Positions 14,501 to 27,100 of a stretch of DNA of 64,000 nucleotides are shown one piece after another; the stretch's first letter is position 1, and the number at the start of each line of letters is the position of its first letter. The notes under the pieces are model-generated. The model made no database searches. It was not told where the DNA came from and saw only the letters and a list, made by a program, of their open reading frames with translations. The DNA is from Edolisoma coerulescens. Taxonomy: Eukaryota; Chordata; Aves; Passeriformes; Campephagidae. Location of the stretch: assembly GCA_013397115.1 (NCBI GenBank), contig VWZW01001369.1, positions 434,001 to 498,000 of the forward strand, read 5' to 3'. The translations under genes and the position numbers were made by a program.

Positions 14501-17500
14501 AGCTCGAGACATGGCTTCTAAATAATTCAGTCTGGGACCAGACATGGCAATTCTGTCTATGCAGAAATACCTCAGAGTCGAGGTCAAACGCTTCACATTG
14601 TCAAGAACAAGCAATTAGTAAGTGGAATTTCCACACTTTGAAATGGGCTCATCATTTGCTTTCAACTATATAGGTAGGAAATATTAGTATGTGTGGAATT
14701 CAAGTCTCCATCCTTAAAAAAAAGCCAACAAAACACTCTCAGCAGTTGCAACTTTAGATTATTTGGGAGTTATTTCATTCTCTTCTGCATTTGAGTTGAT
14801 GGTGCCTGGTCAGTATAGTGGTAAGTTGAGGGCTAGGGGTGTTACCCTCAAAAACAGGGATGGTTCTGTAATTGACCAACAGCAAGGCAACAAAAAAGGT
14901 AGGTTATGCAAAGAAAGCAGTGAAATGCCATGTAATCAAATATTTAATATTTACACTTACACATGTAATTAGCTTTTTTCCCGAGTATACAAACACAAGC
15001 ACATTTTCATTTTCACCCATACACTTTAGGCAGACTAAATTGTATAAATGCAATAGATTATCTGAAGGCTAAGTACATCCTCTAGGTGCGTGCACACATC
15101 CCTGCACACAAGTTTCACACAAAGGAACTTACTCTCAATCCCTGGAGAAGAGGATTTCTTAGCACACTTCACTGTCCCTTTTGCACTGTCACAAAACAAA
15201 TGCTGATGACAGCAATAGGAATAATACTTCCAAAAAAAGGGACTGTTTAATTAAAGTCTATAGAATGCAAATTCACATTTATGAATACGTGCTATTCAAT
15301 ATGAAAGTTCTTTTCAGCTAGATAAAGGGTTTTTAGGGGGGTTGTCTCTTTTAATTGGTTTTTTTCAAGCAAACTAAATGTCTTAGGTCTGGAAGCAATC
15401 AAACTGGATGTGACTGTGAAGTATAACTCTGAAAATGCTTGCAACATAACTCTGGCCTATTGCAATGTTGTTATTATAGTTCTGGTTTCTGCTGGAGCCA
15501 TGACTATGAAGCTGCACAGGAGTCACTGAAGAGCGTTCACAAAAATACCCTTTCCCCCACCACCCCTCAAGCAGCATGGATTAAATACCTGCCGCTCAGC
15601 TGCTGTCTTTTAAATAAAAATATTCTCTTCATTGTACATGTAGCAGTGGCAGGTTAAAGTACATTTTGCCTTCGTTTTGTTTTTCACTCCCCCAGTCATG
15701 GGCCACCAGGCAGGACCACAGTGAGAAAGGGTTTGGCATGTTTTACAGATTTTGCTTGTTTTCTTTTAGTACAGGAGAAAACACGCCCAGAGGAACTTCT
15801 TTTCTCTTGTTTAACATGGACGAAAACCATCAGAAAACAGTAATTATTCAGACCCTACAGAAAAGATGTGAAATCATGTCACTGTTTCAAATGAAAGTTC
15901 AGTTGTTTTCAGGGCCATGCCGTATACTTATGATGAAGTATGAACACTCAGTACTGTTGGTTTATGCTGCTATCCTAAATGGGGTTTTTTGGAAAAATTA
16001 TCCACAAATGGTTTTATTCTCAAAGCCGTGTTTTTTTCCTACAGAATTGGAAGTACTGGGGAAAAGCTTAGCCCAGAGTGTTAAGTGGGTCAGAGGAAGA
16101 CAAAAAATAGAAACAGATTGGTTTGGTAGAGGATGTGGGAATGGTTATGTGATCGAAAAAACTCCAGATTCGATCCTTGGTAGTTTCTACACCAAAGGTT
16201 TCTTGTGAGGCAGACTGAAAACACAGTATTATGTATTTGTGTCATCCTCTGCTCTTTTGCCTACCACTTGCCAATGGCAATTGTCAGGGACAAAATATTC
16301 ATCTTGATGGACTTTTAGTCTGCCTCATTATGGATGTTTTCATGTTTGTAGGAACCTTGAAAACTCCAGGTTGGGAGGCAGCTAACTCTGACAACCTGAG
16401 AGTACTCAGGATAATCTACCTGCCTCCTGAACTCACTCAGCTATTTTTTGAGAAATGTAGTTCTCAAGCCTACAGCATTATTTTAAAGTTGTAGTGTAGT
16501 TATCTACAGGTACTTTTACATTAAATTTCGTGTTTAATTGTATGCATTTTCCTGCTAATCCTTAATTTTGATACTTTTGGAGCTGGAGTTTATTAACACC
16601 TTGAAAATAATGACTAATCAATATCTAATCCCATGATTCGATTCAACATCAATACGTGTCCTACAAATTGCATTTTTCTGCAGTAAAACACAATTCTTTA
16701 TTAAAAGAATGTGTATTTACCATAGTAGATAAAAACTTACAGCACTTTACAAACAAGGAAAACTGTTCCAGTCATCTGTGACAGCCTCTAAATTCATCAT
16801 CAGAAAGAAAAATATCTGTCAATTGTAATTAAACATTTTCCAGTAGTGTGTAACAAATCTCAGATGTCCAGGTACTACCTTTCATTATCACAGATGCTAT
16901 ACAGTGCTTTCATTGTTTATCTAACTAGCTGATGGTTTCCAGTGTAGGCAGGTGACTCAAACTGCATCCACAGCACCTCCCCAGCCAGGGGTGCTGGAAG
17001 AGTCCCACACACAGAGGTGTCTGCATGCTGAGCCATTCTCTCAGGAATGTGAAATATTGAAAGCCGAAGACAGAGTCAAGACTTGGAAGCAACTTACAAA
17101 GCTTAAGTCAATTCTTCTACTTATATGGCAAAGCTGAGAAAGAAGCTTTTTATACATATTTTCTCCCATTATACCTCCTCTCCTCCCACACCAAGAAATA
17201 CTCTCACTTATGAGGACACTAGGATGAGAGTGGTTGAGGAAAATGTTCCTATATATGGAAGAGTCTGAGTTAAAGATAGCTCTGGATGACAGATCATGTT
17301 AAATTCTCATCATGCCCATGCTCCTCACAGTTACTGTAGTAGAGATTAAATGATGAAGGAAAAACACACTATTTAATTCCAGAAGCTTCCCGACAGGAAA
17401 AAATACTTGAAAAACTGAGAAAGAGTCCTAAATTCCTATTTAGTTCCTCTTGTGATACCAATCATAATGTTAGTCTACATGTTTCAGTGAACCTGACACC

Positions 17501-19229
17501 TGAGCAAACATTTATGTTTTCAGTTAACAGCAATGTAAAGGTGCCAGATAATATTTGTCAAAAAATGGTGTCGTTTTTCATTTGAGAGGACAATCTCCAT
17601 AGCCAAACGACTGTAAGATCAGTGTTGCACTGTAACCATAATTCAAACCACAAGCCTATGATATGTGTTTTCTACTGCCAACATATAATGTTTACTGAAT
17701 ATTAAATAAAGTGTTCACAGACTTTAACACAATATACAAGCATTTTCCTTAAATCGATAAGGACACTGATAAGCAATGTGATTGCCATTTTTATTGTCAG
17801 TCCTGAGGTATGCATGTAAATGTTTATCGTTACAATCTGGTTCTACACAGACAGGTTTTATCCATATATTTTGTAACTTTTAAATTAGTTGTGTTTGCTA
17901 CAACAAATATTTCTATCACGTGTCTTTTTCTGGTTTTAGGTTAAAACTTTATCATCTCCCAAAAATGACATTTTATGAAATCTGTCTTTTTGTCTTGAAT
18001 TCCTGTGCCACTTAAAGACATAATGAAGACTTCTCTCCCCAAAATATTTTTTAACAGGAAAACTTCTAATAACTAAATAGTAAGCCAAATAAAAGAGGAC
18101 TGAGAAACCAGAAAATATACAAGTCTGCTCTCACTCCCTGTGAGAAACATAGAAACTGGCACAGCTGAGGACCACGCTGTTCTGGAGACAAGAGCCTCCT
18201 CCTGCTCTCCACCCTGTGGGAAATGAGGAATGGCTGGTTGGTCCACATAGCTGCAAACCCATTATTTCTCCTCACCTCCCACCTATCGCCCAATCTGCCT
18301 CCAAGGCTCTCTAGGTGATCCCATGGAGGACAGATCCTTGGTGTACAGGCAGATAACATTTGGCACAGACTCCTCTGCCTGAGGATTTGACTCCTTCTCT
18401 GAGTTCAACAGCAGCAGGACCACTGTCTCCACCATACACTTATCTGGCTGGTAAAAGTTTCTCTGCAAAGATGCCTGCCCTGTGCTCTACTCACGACACT
18501 GGGTTCAGCAATACTGCAATTCATCGCAATGCTGAATGAAACCTGCTTTCATTCAGGTTTCTGTCCGAGCAGGAGGAGAGGTTCAGGCTCCATTAGGGGC
18601 TTCAGGGCAGCTCAAGCCCCCAGGAGCAATGCCAAATGAGGGCTAAATTGGCACATGCAGCCCATAGCCCAGCCCTCTCCCTTGCATCCAGCTCCTGTGG
18701 TGGTCGTTCCATAGAGGCGTGCAGTGGGGCTGTAAAAACACAGCATGGTAAATTCAGAATGAATATGTAAAGTATGTGTACATGGGCGTGCATTCAAGAT
18801 GTACACTTCACAGCTGGATTTCAGAACGGGCAAAGCCCGAGTGTAAAAAATGAGAACAGCTTTCTATGAGAGACAGTTTCAATCTTGATAAACATAATTT
18901 GAAGAATGAAACAGCACTCAGGGACTCCTCTTGAAATTCCTGCCGCTTCTATCTAGAGTCTTGGTTTCAGCTGTTCCCCCCGCCTCTCCATGGGTAATTT
19001 CAAGCATCCCATAAACACACATGGTGGGAATGAAGGGCAGGATTGAGGGAAAAAAATGGGACCAACTTCATCCTCATTCCAGAAAAATGGGGAACAAACC
19101 AAATATCAAAGCAATTTACTGTGAAGCTTAGTGGCAGACTGGCAGAGACTGATAGTTACTTAAACATACTGTAAGCAGATTAATAATAATTACTTAATGG
19201 GAAGCTGAGTACATTGTACCTACTTTTGT
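11523..19229. other. Intergenic, no gene established
   Basis: Contains a mildly GC-richer patch at about 12390-12790 and the longest open frame of the window on the plus strand (15666-16208, 180 codons). Neither resembles a known family and both are treated as non-coding. The hairpin at 13691-13714 is the other distinct item. The rest is unique AT-rich DNA in which I see nothing. Confidence 0.6.
13691..13714. repeat. Perfect 9-bp inverted repeat, 6-nt loop
   Basis: attatgtta (13691-13699) pairs with taacataat (13706-13714). The flanks are AT-rich with further partial symmetry around ataattatt. Confidence 0.88.
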
Positions 19230-19265
19230 TACAAGCTGTACAGATTGCTACAAGCTGTACAGATT
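19230..19265 (+). repeat. 19-bp tandem duplication
   Basis: The 17-mer tacaagctgtacagatt occurs twice, at 19230-19246 and 19249-19265, without mismatch. Confidence 0.93.
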
Positions 19266-20836
19266 TCTTAGCCTTTTTAGAGGGGATAAAATAAAAAATT
19301 ACTATGTGCTAGAAGCTTCTTTCTTTGCTGACAGGAACCAACTACACTTTTGGCCCCTCTTAAACAAACCAGTGTACTTTTCACTCCATAAATCTCATAT
19401 TACTTCCTTCCTTTTCATTTATTTTGAACCAGGAGGAGGAGTTTCTAACAGAAGTGCTCTATGGCAGCAGGAGGAAAACAGCAAATCAGGATGGAAGCTG
19501 CATAAGGAAAGTAAATCAAAAGTAATAAAATCATGGAGATCTAGCAAGGTTTGTGGGGGGAAATGAAGTCGAAGTTGACTGAATCCAGAGCTGGAGAAAC
19601 ATTACACATGAGAAAACACCATTAAAAATAGGCTGCACTCTTAACAGATGAGATGGGAAATGAAGTAATAATTTATAGCAAAGACAGGAAAAAACCTGCC
19701 AGGTTTGCAAATTTCAAATGAGATGCAAGTTTGAATAACAAGTGATAATGAAATGCAAGCACACAATCTTAAGGGTAGAACACCACGGAACAATTTAATT
19801 AAAAGGAAAACAATATGCTCTGCAACACAGGATCAGAAATAACATACTGCCTGATGTTTCTGTTCAGCTAACTAGACAGTTATCTATCCGACAGGGCAAG
19901 CAATACATTCTAGTGCTTGAGAAATTTTGCATAAAGGTTTGAACTTGACCTGAAAAAATATCAGTAATGACTTAAAACTTTCCAAGTAGGTATTTTCTAA
20001 AAATTCTTTCATCTGATTTTAAGTGACGTGAGTATGAAACAAATGGAAAATATCTGTGGGCATAAGAACTTCTGCTATGCATGTGTACTTTTTAAAAGTA
20101 GCTTTACTTTCAAAAGCAGAATATGGCAAGCATTTACTGTGATAAATACAGCCATTTTTTTCCCAGTCCCTAAGAATGGTCATAAAAATATTCACACAGT
20201 TTGGTGAGCCTTCTAAAAACAAAAAATACCTTACACCCTAAAAATCTCATATGTGGTATTAAGCAGTGTGATAAAAGAGTAGCTTATTTTATATTGAAGG
20301 ATATTAACTACAGTATAGGATATTGCAGAAGAAGAAGTTCTGCAGATTTGCAAATGAATTTCATGCATGATTTATAAATGCAAATGTGAGGAGTAGGTGA
20401 TAATGAAATACAAGCAAGCAAATACACATGATAGATCAGATACCCCGGGGAGGTGGGGGAAGTGTGCTGCACTGAATGTACTCTTTCAAATGTAAGAATT
20501 GGACCCAAATGGCATGAGAAAGCAGCATCTTGATAGAGTGAAATTACAGGAAAATAGCATGTGGATAACACCAAATGAAGGTAAACGTAGAGTGAGTGTT
20601 AGCAGTTGTGTGAAAAAATACCCTACTAAGGTATATTAAAAATAATGGCATTAATCTTAGTCTGAAAAAGAAAATACTGGTTACATTGCCCACTAAATTT
20701 AGCCAAGATTACCAAACCTCAGAAAGTCCACAGAAGAAGACAATGTATGTGGATGAATATGAAGTTAATGGATATTCTTAATTTACTATGATTAGTAATA
20801 TACAAATACAATACCCAAGAGACAGACAAGGACAGT

Positions 20837-20881
20837 AACTCCTCTTGGGGAGCCAGGGTAAAGCAAACACCAAGAGGAGTT
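20837..20881. repeat. Perfect 12-bp inverted repeat, 21-nt loop
   Basis: aactcctcttgg at 20837-20848 is mirrored exactly by ccaagaggagtt at 20870-20881. The stem has 6 of 12 GC pairs and is followed by a T run. It is too short for a typical microRNA precursor. No terminal repeat of a known transposon is recognised. Confidence 0.9.
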
Positions 20882-21233
20882 TTTTCACTCAAAAATACCT
20901 TTGGACACATAGCCCAGGTGCCTGCAAATTTCCTTCTATGTAGCAATGACAGATTGAAGGAACAAATCCATGCTTTCCTATATTTTGACTGCTTCTGTAG
21001 TTAATAATTCAGCTGTTGTTTAAACTGAAGGACTGTGCATCAAGAAACCTTACAAGTGTCTTTTGAAGAATTATGTGGAATTCTTTTTAGGGAGGAACTG
21101 GGGTCAGGGTTAAAAATGCACTCACCATATACAGCTTTGCCTGACAAGGGAGAAGAAGTGGCATACTTTGATAAGGCTGTTGTCTTACAGAGATTAAAAA
21201 CCCAAAGAGGGTAAAGTCAGACACAGCTCCATT

Positions 21234-21265
21234 AAAAAGAAAAAAAAAGAAAAAAAAAAGAAAAA
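21234..21265 (+). repeat. A-rich tract, (A9G)-like
   Basis: Runs of A separated by single G at about 10-bp spacing. Phased A tracts of this kind can bend DNA. It could be the tail of a decayed retroelement, but no element body is visible beside it. Confidence 0.85.
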
Positions 21266-23667
21266 TGTGAACTGTGTTATATGGGTCTGCTTATTTCATC
21301 TTGGCTCGGCATCATTGCAGTAGCTGTCTGCTGTTTTCCTACTGTTTTTTAAAGCTGCAATGATTTTTGTGGTGGTATGCAGAGGCAGAGTTTAATGGCC
21401 TTCCAAATTTGTATTTACAATTGAAGACTTAATCACACAGGGCTCTATTAAAATGCAGATTATTAGAACACTAATAAAACAATAAAAGACAAAGAGGTCA
21501 AGTATCTAAAATTATCTGTAACTTGTAACTTGATGCCTCATGTAAAGCCTATATGTAGATAAAATGAAAGCTTGGAATTGCTGGGCAACTTTGACAGCTG
21601 ACTTTTTAGAACAGTTTTCCATCAATTAAAATCATAGGTTTGCCTGAAATTGAGCCATGTAAGGGCTGGGTGTCTGGCTTACTTTCCTTTCATATATTCC
21701 ATGATGTCCACCTGAAGGAGCTATACCAGCTCAGAGAATTTAGTATAATGTTTTAGGTGGTACATGTAAAGATACATTATAAACAACTAAACATGAAATG
21801 TAAGAACAAGGAAAAACACTCCTTAGAAGGGATATATGAACTATTTAAGTCTTTATGTACTATGTAACAGACTGACCCGGGCACCCAAGCTATCCCCAGG
21901 ATGTCATGAGGGAGGCATTCAGAAAAGCCCTTTCAAAAGAGCTGCACCATGGCTGAACATTCAAAGGGTTAATTACACAGCTGAGTGTCTACTCCATTTA
22001 CTGATAAGCAGAAAATGTTGTAATTTTTTGGGTTTATGAATTGCTGGGGTCAGTCTGTATCTTGCACACAACGGTGTCTGTCTAGCTCTATCCCTTACAT
22101 GCTGGGCAGAGACAATCCCTCTCTCGCCTGGAACCCCAGAGCCCTCTAAGCCGCTCGCTCTGTAACCTTGGCAGCTGGGGCTAACACAATTCTTCATTTT
22201 TGTTTTTGCAACTGGGCCTCTCTAAATAAAAACTACAGAGCCTTGTTAGCCAACAACTGAGCATGAAATCATGACATTGCAATCCCCTTCTCTAAGAGTC
22301 AATCAATATTTTTCATTACAGATTTGTACGGTAAGGTCAACAAGAAGAAAAATGTGCATAAAGCAAAACAGACAAAACAGCAGAGAATTACAAAATCTCT
22401 TCCAAGATGTAAGATTATTTTCTTTGTAATGATATAAAAAATATGCCCTTGATGTAATTTTTAAATAAAAATGAAGGAAACGTACATTTGATTGGACACA
22501 ACAAAGTGATCTGTACAGCCTGCACTGATGCATCTTGGTAGTACAATCTGTTTGACATTCAAAAGGTTTACTATTCCTTTCAAAAAAAATTACATCATTG
22601 TACATTAAGCAAGTGTAAACATAAGAGATGGGTTTAAATTGCTAAATTTTCTGCATGATATTTTCATTGCATTAATTAGTAGGAAGGAGGATTAGATAGA
22701 GGCACAGGGCTAAGCTGGTACATTTCAGCTTGAGAATCAAGGGCAATCTGCTCCATAACGTAGTTGCTGCTCTGACCCATTTCCAACAAGTTTTAGCTCA
22801 GTAGTATACACTGGACCACTCATTTTCCTGAACCACACTGAAAAGCGTGAAGATAGAACCAAACATACCTGAAATTATTGGTAATGCAAAGGTGGTCACT
22901 ACAGACTTTTACTAGGCAAACTAGATTTTACTTTACCTCCTACAGTTTTGATGGCAGGGTAACAGTCCCTAACATGAAGCCTTATGATAAATCAGGATAA
23001 TCTGGTAACAGAAATAACGACCATACCTGCATTTTAAAAACCTTATTTTTACATAATCAAACATTTGTCTGAAATACTATTTTTCTCCTGTATTTGAAGA
23101 GAAACATCACTTTGTACTATCAAATACTCTTACTCCCATGAATTATGGTTACAGTAAGCCAAATATGTGTTATGTGTTAGATATGAATCTATTTCAGAGC
23201 AGCTACATCACAATGTGAATTGCACCTCATATGTCTGTACATTCTTGGTGAAAAATCATTGTCACTTTATAATACTAATATGAAACCATGGCCTTGATCT
23301 GAAGGACAGCCATCACAGAGGGATTTAGAGGGATTTTATAATCCTATTGATTACTTTACCCTAATCAATTTGCTTGCTGAAAGCCCCAAGACCAATTTTT
23401 CTTCTGATAGGAACCCTTTCCAAGGGTGACTTTATTATAGGTCTATATTGTTAAACTATTTCTTCTTCTGGAAGAGCATCCACTCACTTGTCCAAAGAAA
23501 GTCTCACTGCTGGGTAGGAATTTGCCTCTTTATATGTAACTTCAGTTTTCAGTCTATCTTTCTTAAATCCCAAACAAACCCTCTGTCTTCCACCACTGTC
23601 TTACAGAGTTCAAAAAGCCAAAATACTTTACAAAGACTGAAAAAAAAGTCATTTTATAATTTACAGA

Positions 23668-23808
23668 GGACCGAAGTTTAACTTAGTTGGTTAAAGGATG
23701 GTGCTAATAACACCAAGGTTGTGGGTTCAACCCCTGTACAGGACATTACTGAAAGAGTTGGGCATGATGGTCCTTGTGGGTCCCTTCCAACTCAGAATAT
23801 CCTGTGAA
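23668..23808 (+). mobile_element. tRNA-Ile/CR1 chimeric SINE (TguSINE1-like)
   Basis: The head (about 23668-23742) follows a tRNA-Ile gene. It has an A-box-like taacttagttgg, a perfect 5-bp anticodon stem tggtg/cacca (23699-23703 and 23711-23715) around the loop ctaataa with anticodon AAT, and an intact B box ggttcaacc (23724-23732). It then passes into a CR1 3' tail, gatggtccttgtgggtccc followed by ttccaactcagaatatcctg. This head-plus-tail design matches TguSINE1, a songbird SINE moved by CR1 machinery. The acceptor stem and T stem are degraded, so it is not a functional tRNA gene. Family assignment is from memory of its structure. Confidence 0.85.
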
Positions 23809-23909
23809 GTGTTTGTAAATTTAAAAGGGCTTTTGCAAACTCAACTGTTCTTCGTGTCTGCAGCAAACAGAAATAACTACGGATTCAAACCACAGCAGGA
23901 ACAGCCAAG

Positions 23910-24125
23910 TCTTTCTTGATGTCTAACAGTAAGGACAGAGAGGCTCTGGAACAGGCTACCCAGAGGAGGTGGTGGTATCACTATTATTGGATGTTTTCAA
24001 AAACAGGTTAGTCAAACATCTGTCAGAATGACACAGATAGAGCTGATTCTGCCTTGGGGAAGGCAGGATAGACTAGATGACCTCTTGAGGCTCTTCCTGC
24101 CCTATTTTTTATGATTCAGTGATTC
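23910..24125 (+). mobile_element. CR1 LINE 3' end, old copy
   Basis: Recognisable CR1 words appear in order: aggctctggaacaggctacc, cagaggaggtggtgg (last codons of ORF2), then gactagatgacctcttgagg, and a degenerate terminal repeat tatgattcagtgattcag. It lies about 100 bp downstream of the SINE on the same strand. The text resembles older reptile-type CR1 more than the young avian subfamilies. The left limit is approximate. Confidence 0.78.
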
Positions 24126-27100
24126 AGCACATAGCTTTGAAACACCCTGGGGCTTGATTCTTTTCTCACCTCATGTTATTTTTAAACTGGTGCAACTTCA
24201 CTGACTTCAGTAGAGCTTTTCCTCCCTGTCCTGCAGTAAGTGTGAGAAGAATCAGAACTCACATTTCTTACACAAATGGAGACTGGGTCTACCCTCCCAC
24301 TGTGCTGCACAGCTGATTTCCTGAGATAAAATTTTCTACCTCTTTAAAGCAGGCAATATCAGTGATTTAAGTCAACCTTTGTATTATTTTAGTAAAAATC
24401 TGAGTCCCATTATATGAAGCAAAGGCAAAAAAAATGTTGAGTAGAAACATTCTTTGCAATTTTCAGTGAATGTCAACTTTTTCTCCCAATGTATTTCTCT
24501 TTGTGTAGAGATGGAGCTTGGGACTGAGAAAAAGTCCACCTCACCTACAGAAGGAAGCCACAGCAAAGAGGAAAGGAAACAGGAGAGCCAATACTAAGTA
24601 CTTAGCACTGCCTCATAGACAAGGACACAATACACTACAGTTGGCTGCAACATCTTGAAGACAGGGTATTCTAAAAATGTTACTGACAGGGGGTGGGTTA
24701 AGCATGTCAGCTAATAAGTGTGGAAGCTAATCACATTCCCATCCATCAGTCTCCAAGGACAAAGAAATAGATAAAATATGTCAGAAGCCCCCAAAGCTAC
24801 ACAGCATCTAGAATACTACTTATTTGAAAATGTCAAAGCTATCCACATTCCACATGCAGTCAGCAGGTTTACACAGAGCTTCAAATACCCAGAAAATCTG
24901 TAGTCTGTGCCACAGTCAGTGAAATACTATTACACTGCACCAGCTTCAAACAGAGGAATGACAGGAAATACAGTCCATACTGACTAATTTGTTCTTTGGC
25001 TATCATCATCCATAGAAGTTACCTACCTAGGGACATCACCATCTCTCTTGTGGCATTCATATATATATATATATATANAATATAAATATAAATATAAATA
25101 TAAATATAAATATAAATATAAATATAAATATAAATATAAATATAAATATACTTGCAAGTGGATTTTCACCTTCAGAAAATTCATAGAAATGATGATTTTA
25201 AAAACTGAGAGACTTCACCTGAAACATGCTGCTCAGGACCACAGCACTTTTTAAGACCTTTGGGAGATCCTGTCTTCTGATTAGTTCTAAAGTGGTCACT
25301 CCTTTTCTGTGCTCTCACATCCCAGGAACAGCTTATGCAAAACTTCATGAAAAAGATGGTGAAGACACAAATGGAAAAATTCTCATAGGCTGCTAATTCC
25401 AGTGGTAATTGAACCTGGCATATCTCCTCTATTCTGGTCTAACTGGGATTTGAATATTTGTTTCCCTCAAGTAAAGGTTGTGAAATCCCCTGAAACACAA
25501 AACTATGATGAAAAGGTCCCTAGTGTGCAAAAGAGATTTCATTTACTTGTGCAGTGCTTTGAGATTTGATTCTTCACTTAAGAGTACCAGATTTCCTTGG
25601 GATGATGAAACACTGTATAAAACCCCAAGGAACATGGAAAGGTTTAACTCCCACTTCTGGATTCCTTTCATTAAGAAAATGGTATCTGCAGATTTGGTGG
25701 GAGATGGCAGGGGGTGTAAGTTTTTGGCCTGAGGAGCAGTTAAAAATCAATGACAGGTTTCAAATGTGTTCAAAAACATAGTTTATCTATATTCAGAGAA
25801 ACAATCTTTTGAAGCCCTTTAATGCCAAATCACTCAGTCGAAACTGTACAAAGTTTCATGTGACAGCAAAATATACAGCTTTGTCTTTTAAGAAGTCCTC
25901 TGTCAAGCACCCTCCATGGTACATCAGAACATGACTTCTCTGCTTCTGATTTTGAAAGCCTGTTTTGCCCTGTTCCTTTGAAAAGGCCTACTCTGCATCC
26001 AAGTTTATCATAAGGTCATCGTCCTTTCTATCCTTTTTTCTGTCATATTTGCTTATCTCTATTAGATTCTGACCCTCTGAGATGGGTGATGGCAATCAGA
26101 GATAGCTGCATAGTGTTGTGTTAGTTACCACATGCCAGCTCATTTTGAACTACTCAGCTCTTCCAGAAATGAATACTATTCACTTGAACAGGACCTTTCT
26201 TTAACTTGTTTGGTTCGTTTAGTTTGGTTGGTTGGTTTAGTTTGTTTGGTTTTTTGTTTTGTTCTCCTTTCCAGCAATGCACTGTGCACAATGGGCAAGG
26301 CTACTCCTCAGCCTGAGTACAAGGCATTCCGGATATTTTCTGGGAGAAAACCCCCCAAAGTTACCTGTAGCATCCTGAGTTTGAAATTTTAGTATTATCT
26401 TACTGATCAGCTGCCCAAATATCTTCATAGGTAAAGACTGAAATATTTGCAATAATAAAGACTGTATAGAGAAATAAAGAGGCAAAGAAACTATCTTTCT
26501 AACTGTGAACCTTCATGACTTAACCAGAGGCATGCTTGTGTATTCTGTTTTTATTCAAACTTTGTGCACCTCCTCCCTTTGGTACTGGCATATGGTTCTT
26601 TAACCTGTCTAAAATGGCATCACTTGCTGTTTACTCATTCAGATCAAGTCCAATATAGTTAAAACAGTGAATACAACCTCTTTAACACAGTAGTTAAAAC
26701 AGGGCTACCTTGTCTTCTATAGATACAAGGACATTTCTGACAGCACTCTCAAAAAACTGGACAAAAATCTTCCCATCTCCCACCTCTCCTGCTCATCACA
26801 AGCAGTTCTTTGCATCAGTGTAGAGGCTTGGACCTTGACTCCCTTCATTGAAGGAGACGAGGAAGCGAGCAGCCTTTACACTGGCAACCTAGAAGCAACA
26901 TTTTTTAGCCCCAGAAATTTAGTTATATTTTTGTAAGACTTCTCACATAATTAGAGTTAAGAAAGTTCAATAAATGCAATTTACTTCTGTCTCAGTTTTT
27001 AGTTCTTAATAATAATATGAATTCCATTAATAATATGCATTCATGGGGTTGTCTGAAATTGTGCATTAACATTTCTCCTAAAGCAATAGCCTTTTTATCT

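Larger units (their letters stand above)
19266..23667. other. Intergenic, no gene seen
   Basis: AT-rich unique DNA. It includes the inverted repeat at 20837-20881 and the A-rich tract at 21234-21265. A slightly CpG-richer stretch near 22060-22180 has no further signature. Confidence 0.65.

Noticed and set aside
23668..23742. A functional tRNA-Ile(AAT) gene
   Set aside because: The anticodon arm and B box are intact, but the acceptor and T stems are degraded and the sequence runs directly into a CR1 tail. It is the head of a SINE.
25048..25254. Frame coding for alternating Tyr-Lys
   Set aside because: It is simply the translation of the hexamer microsatellite and crosses the N.
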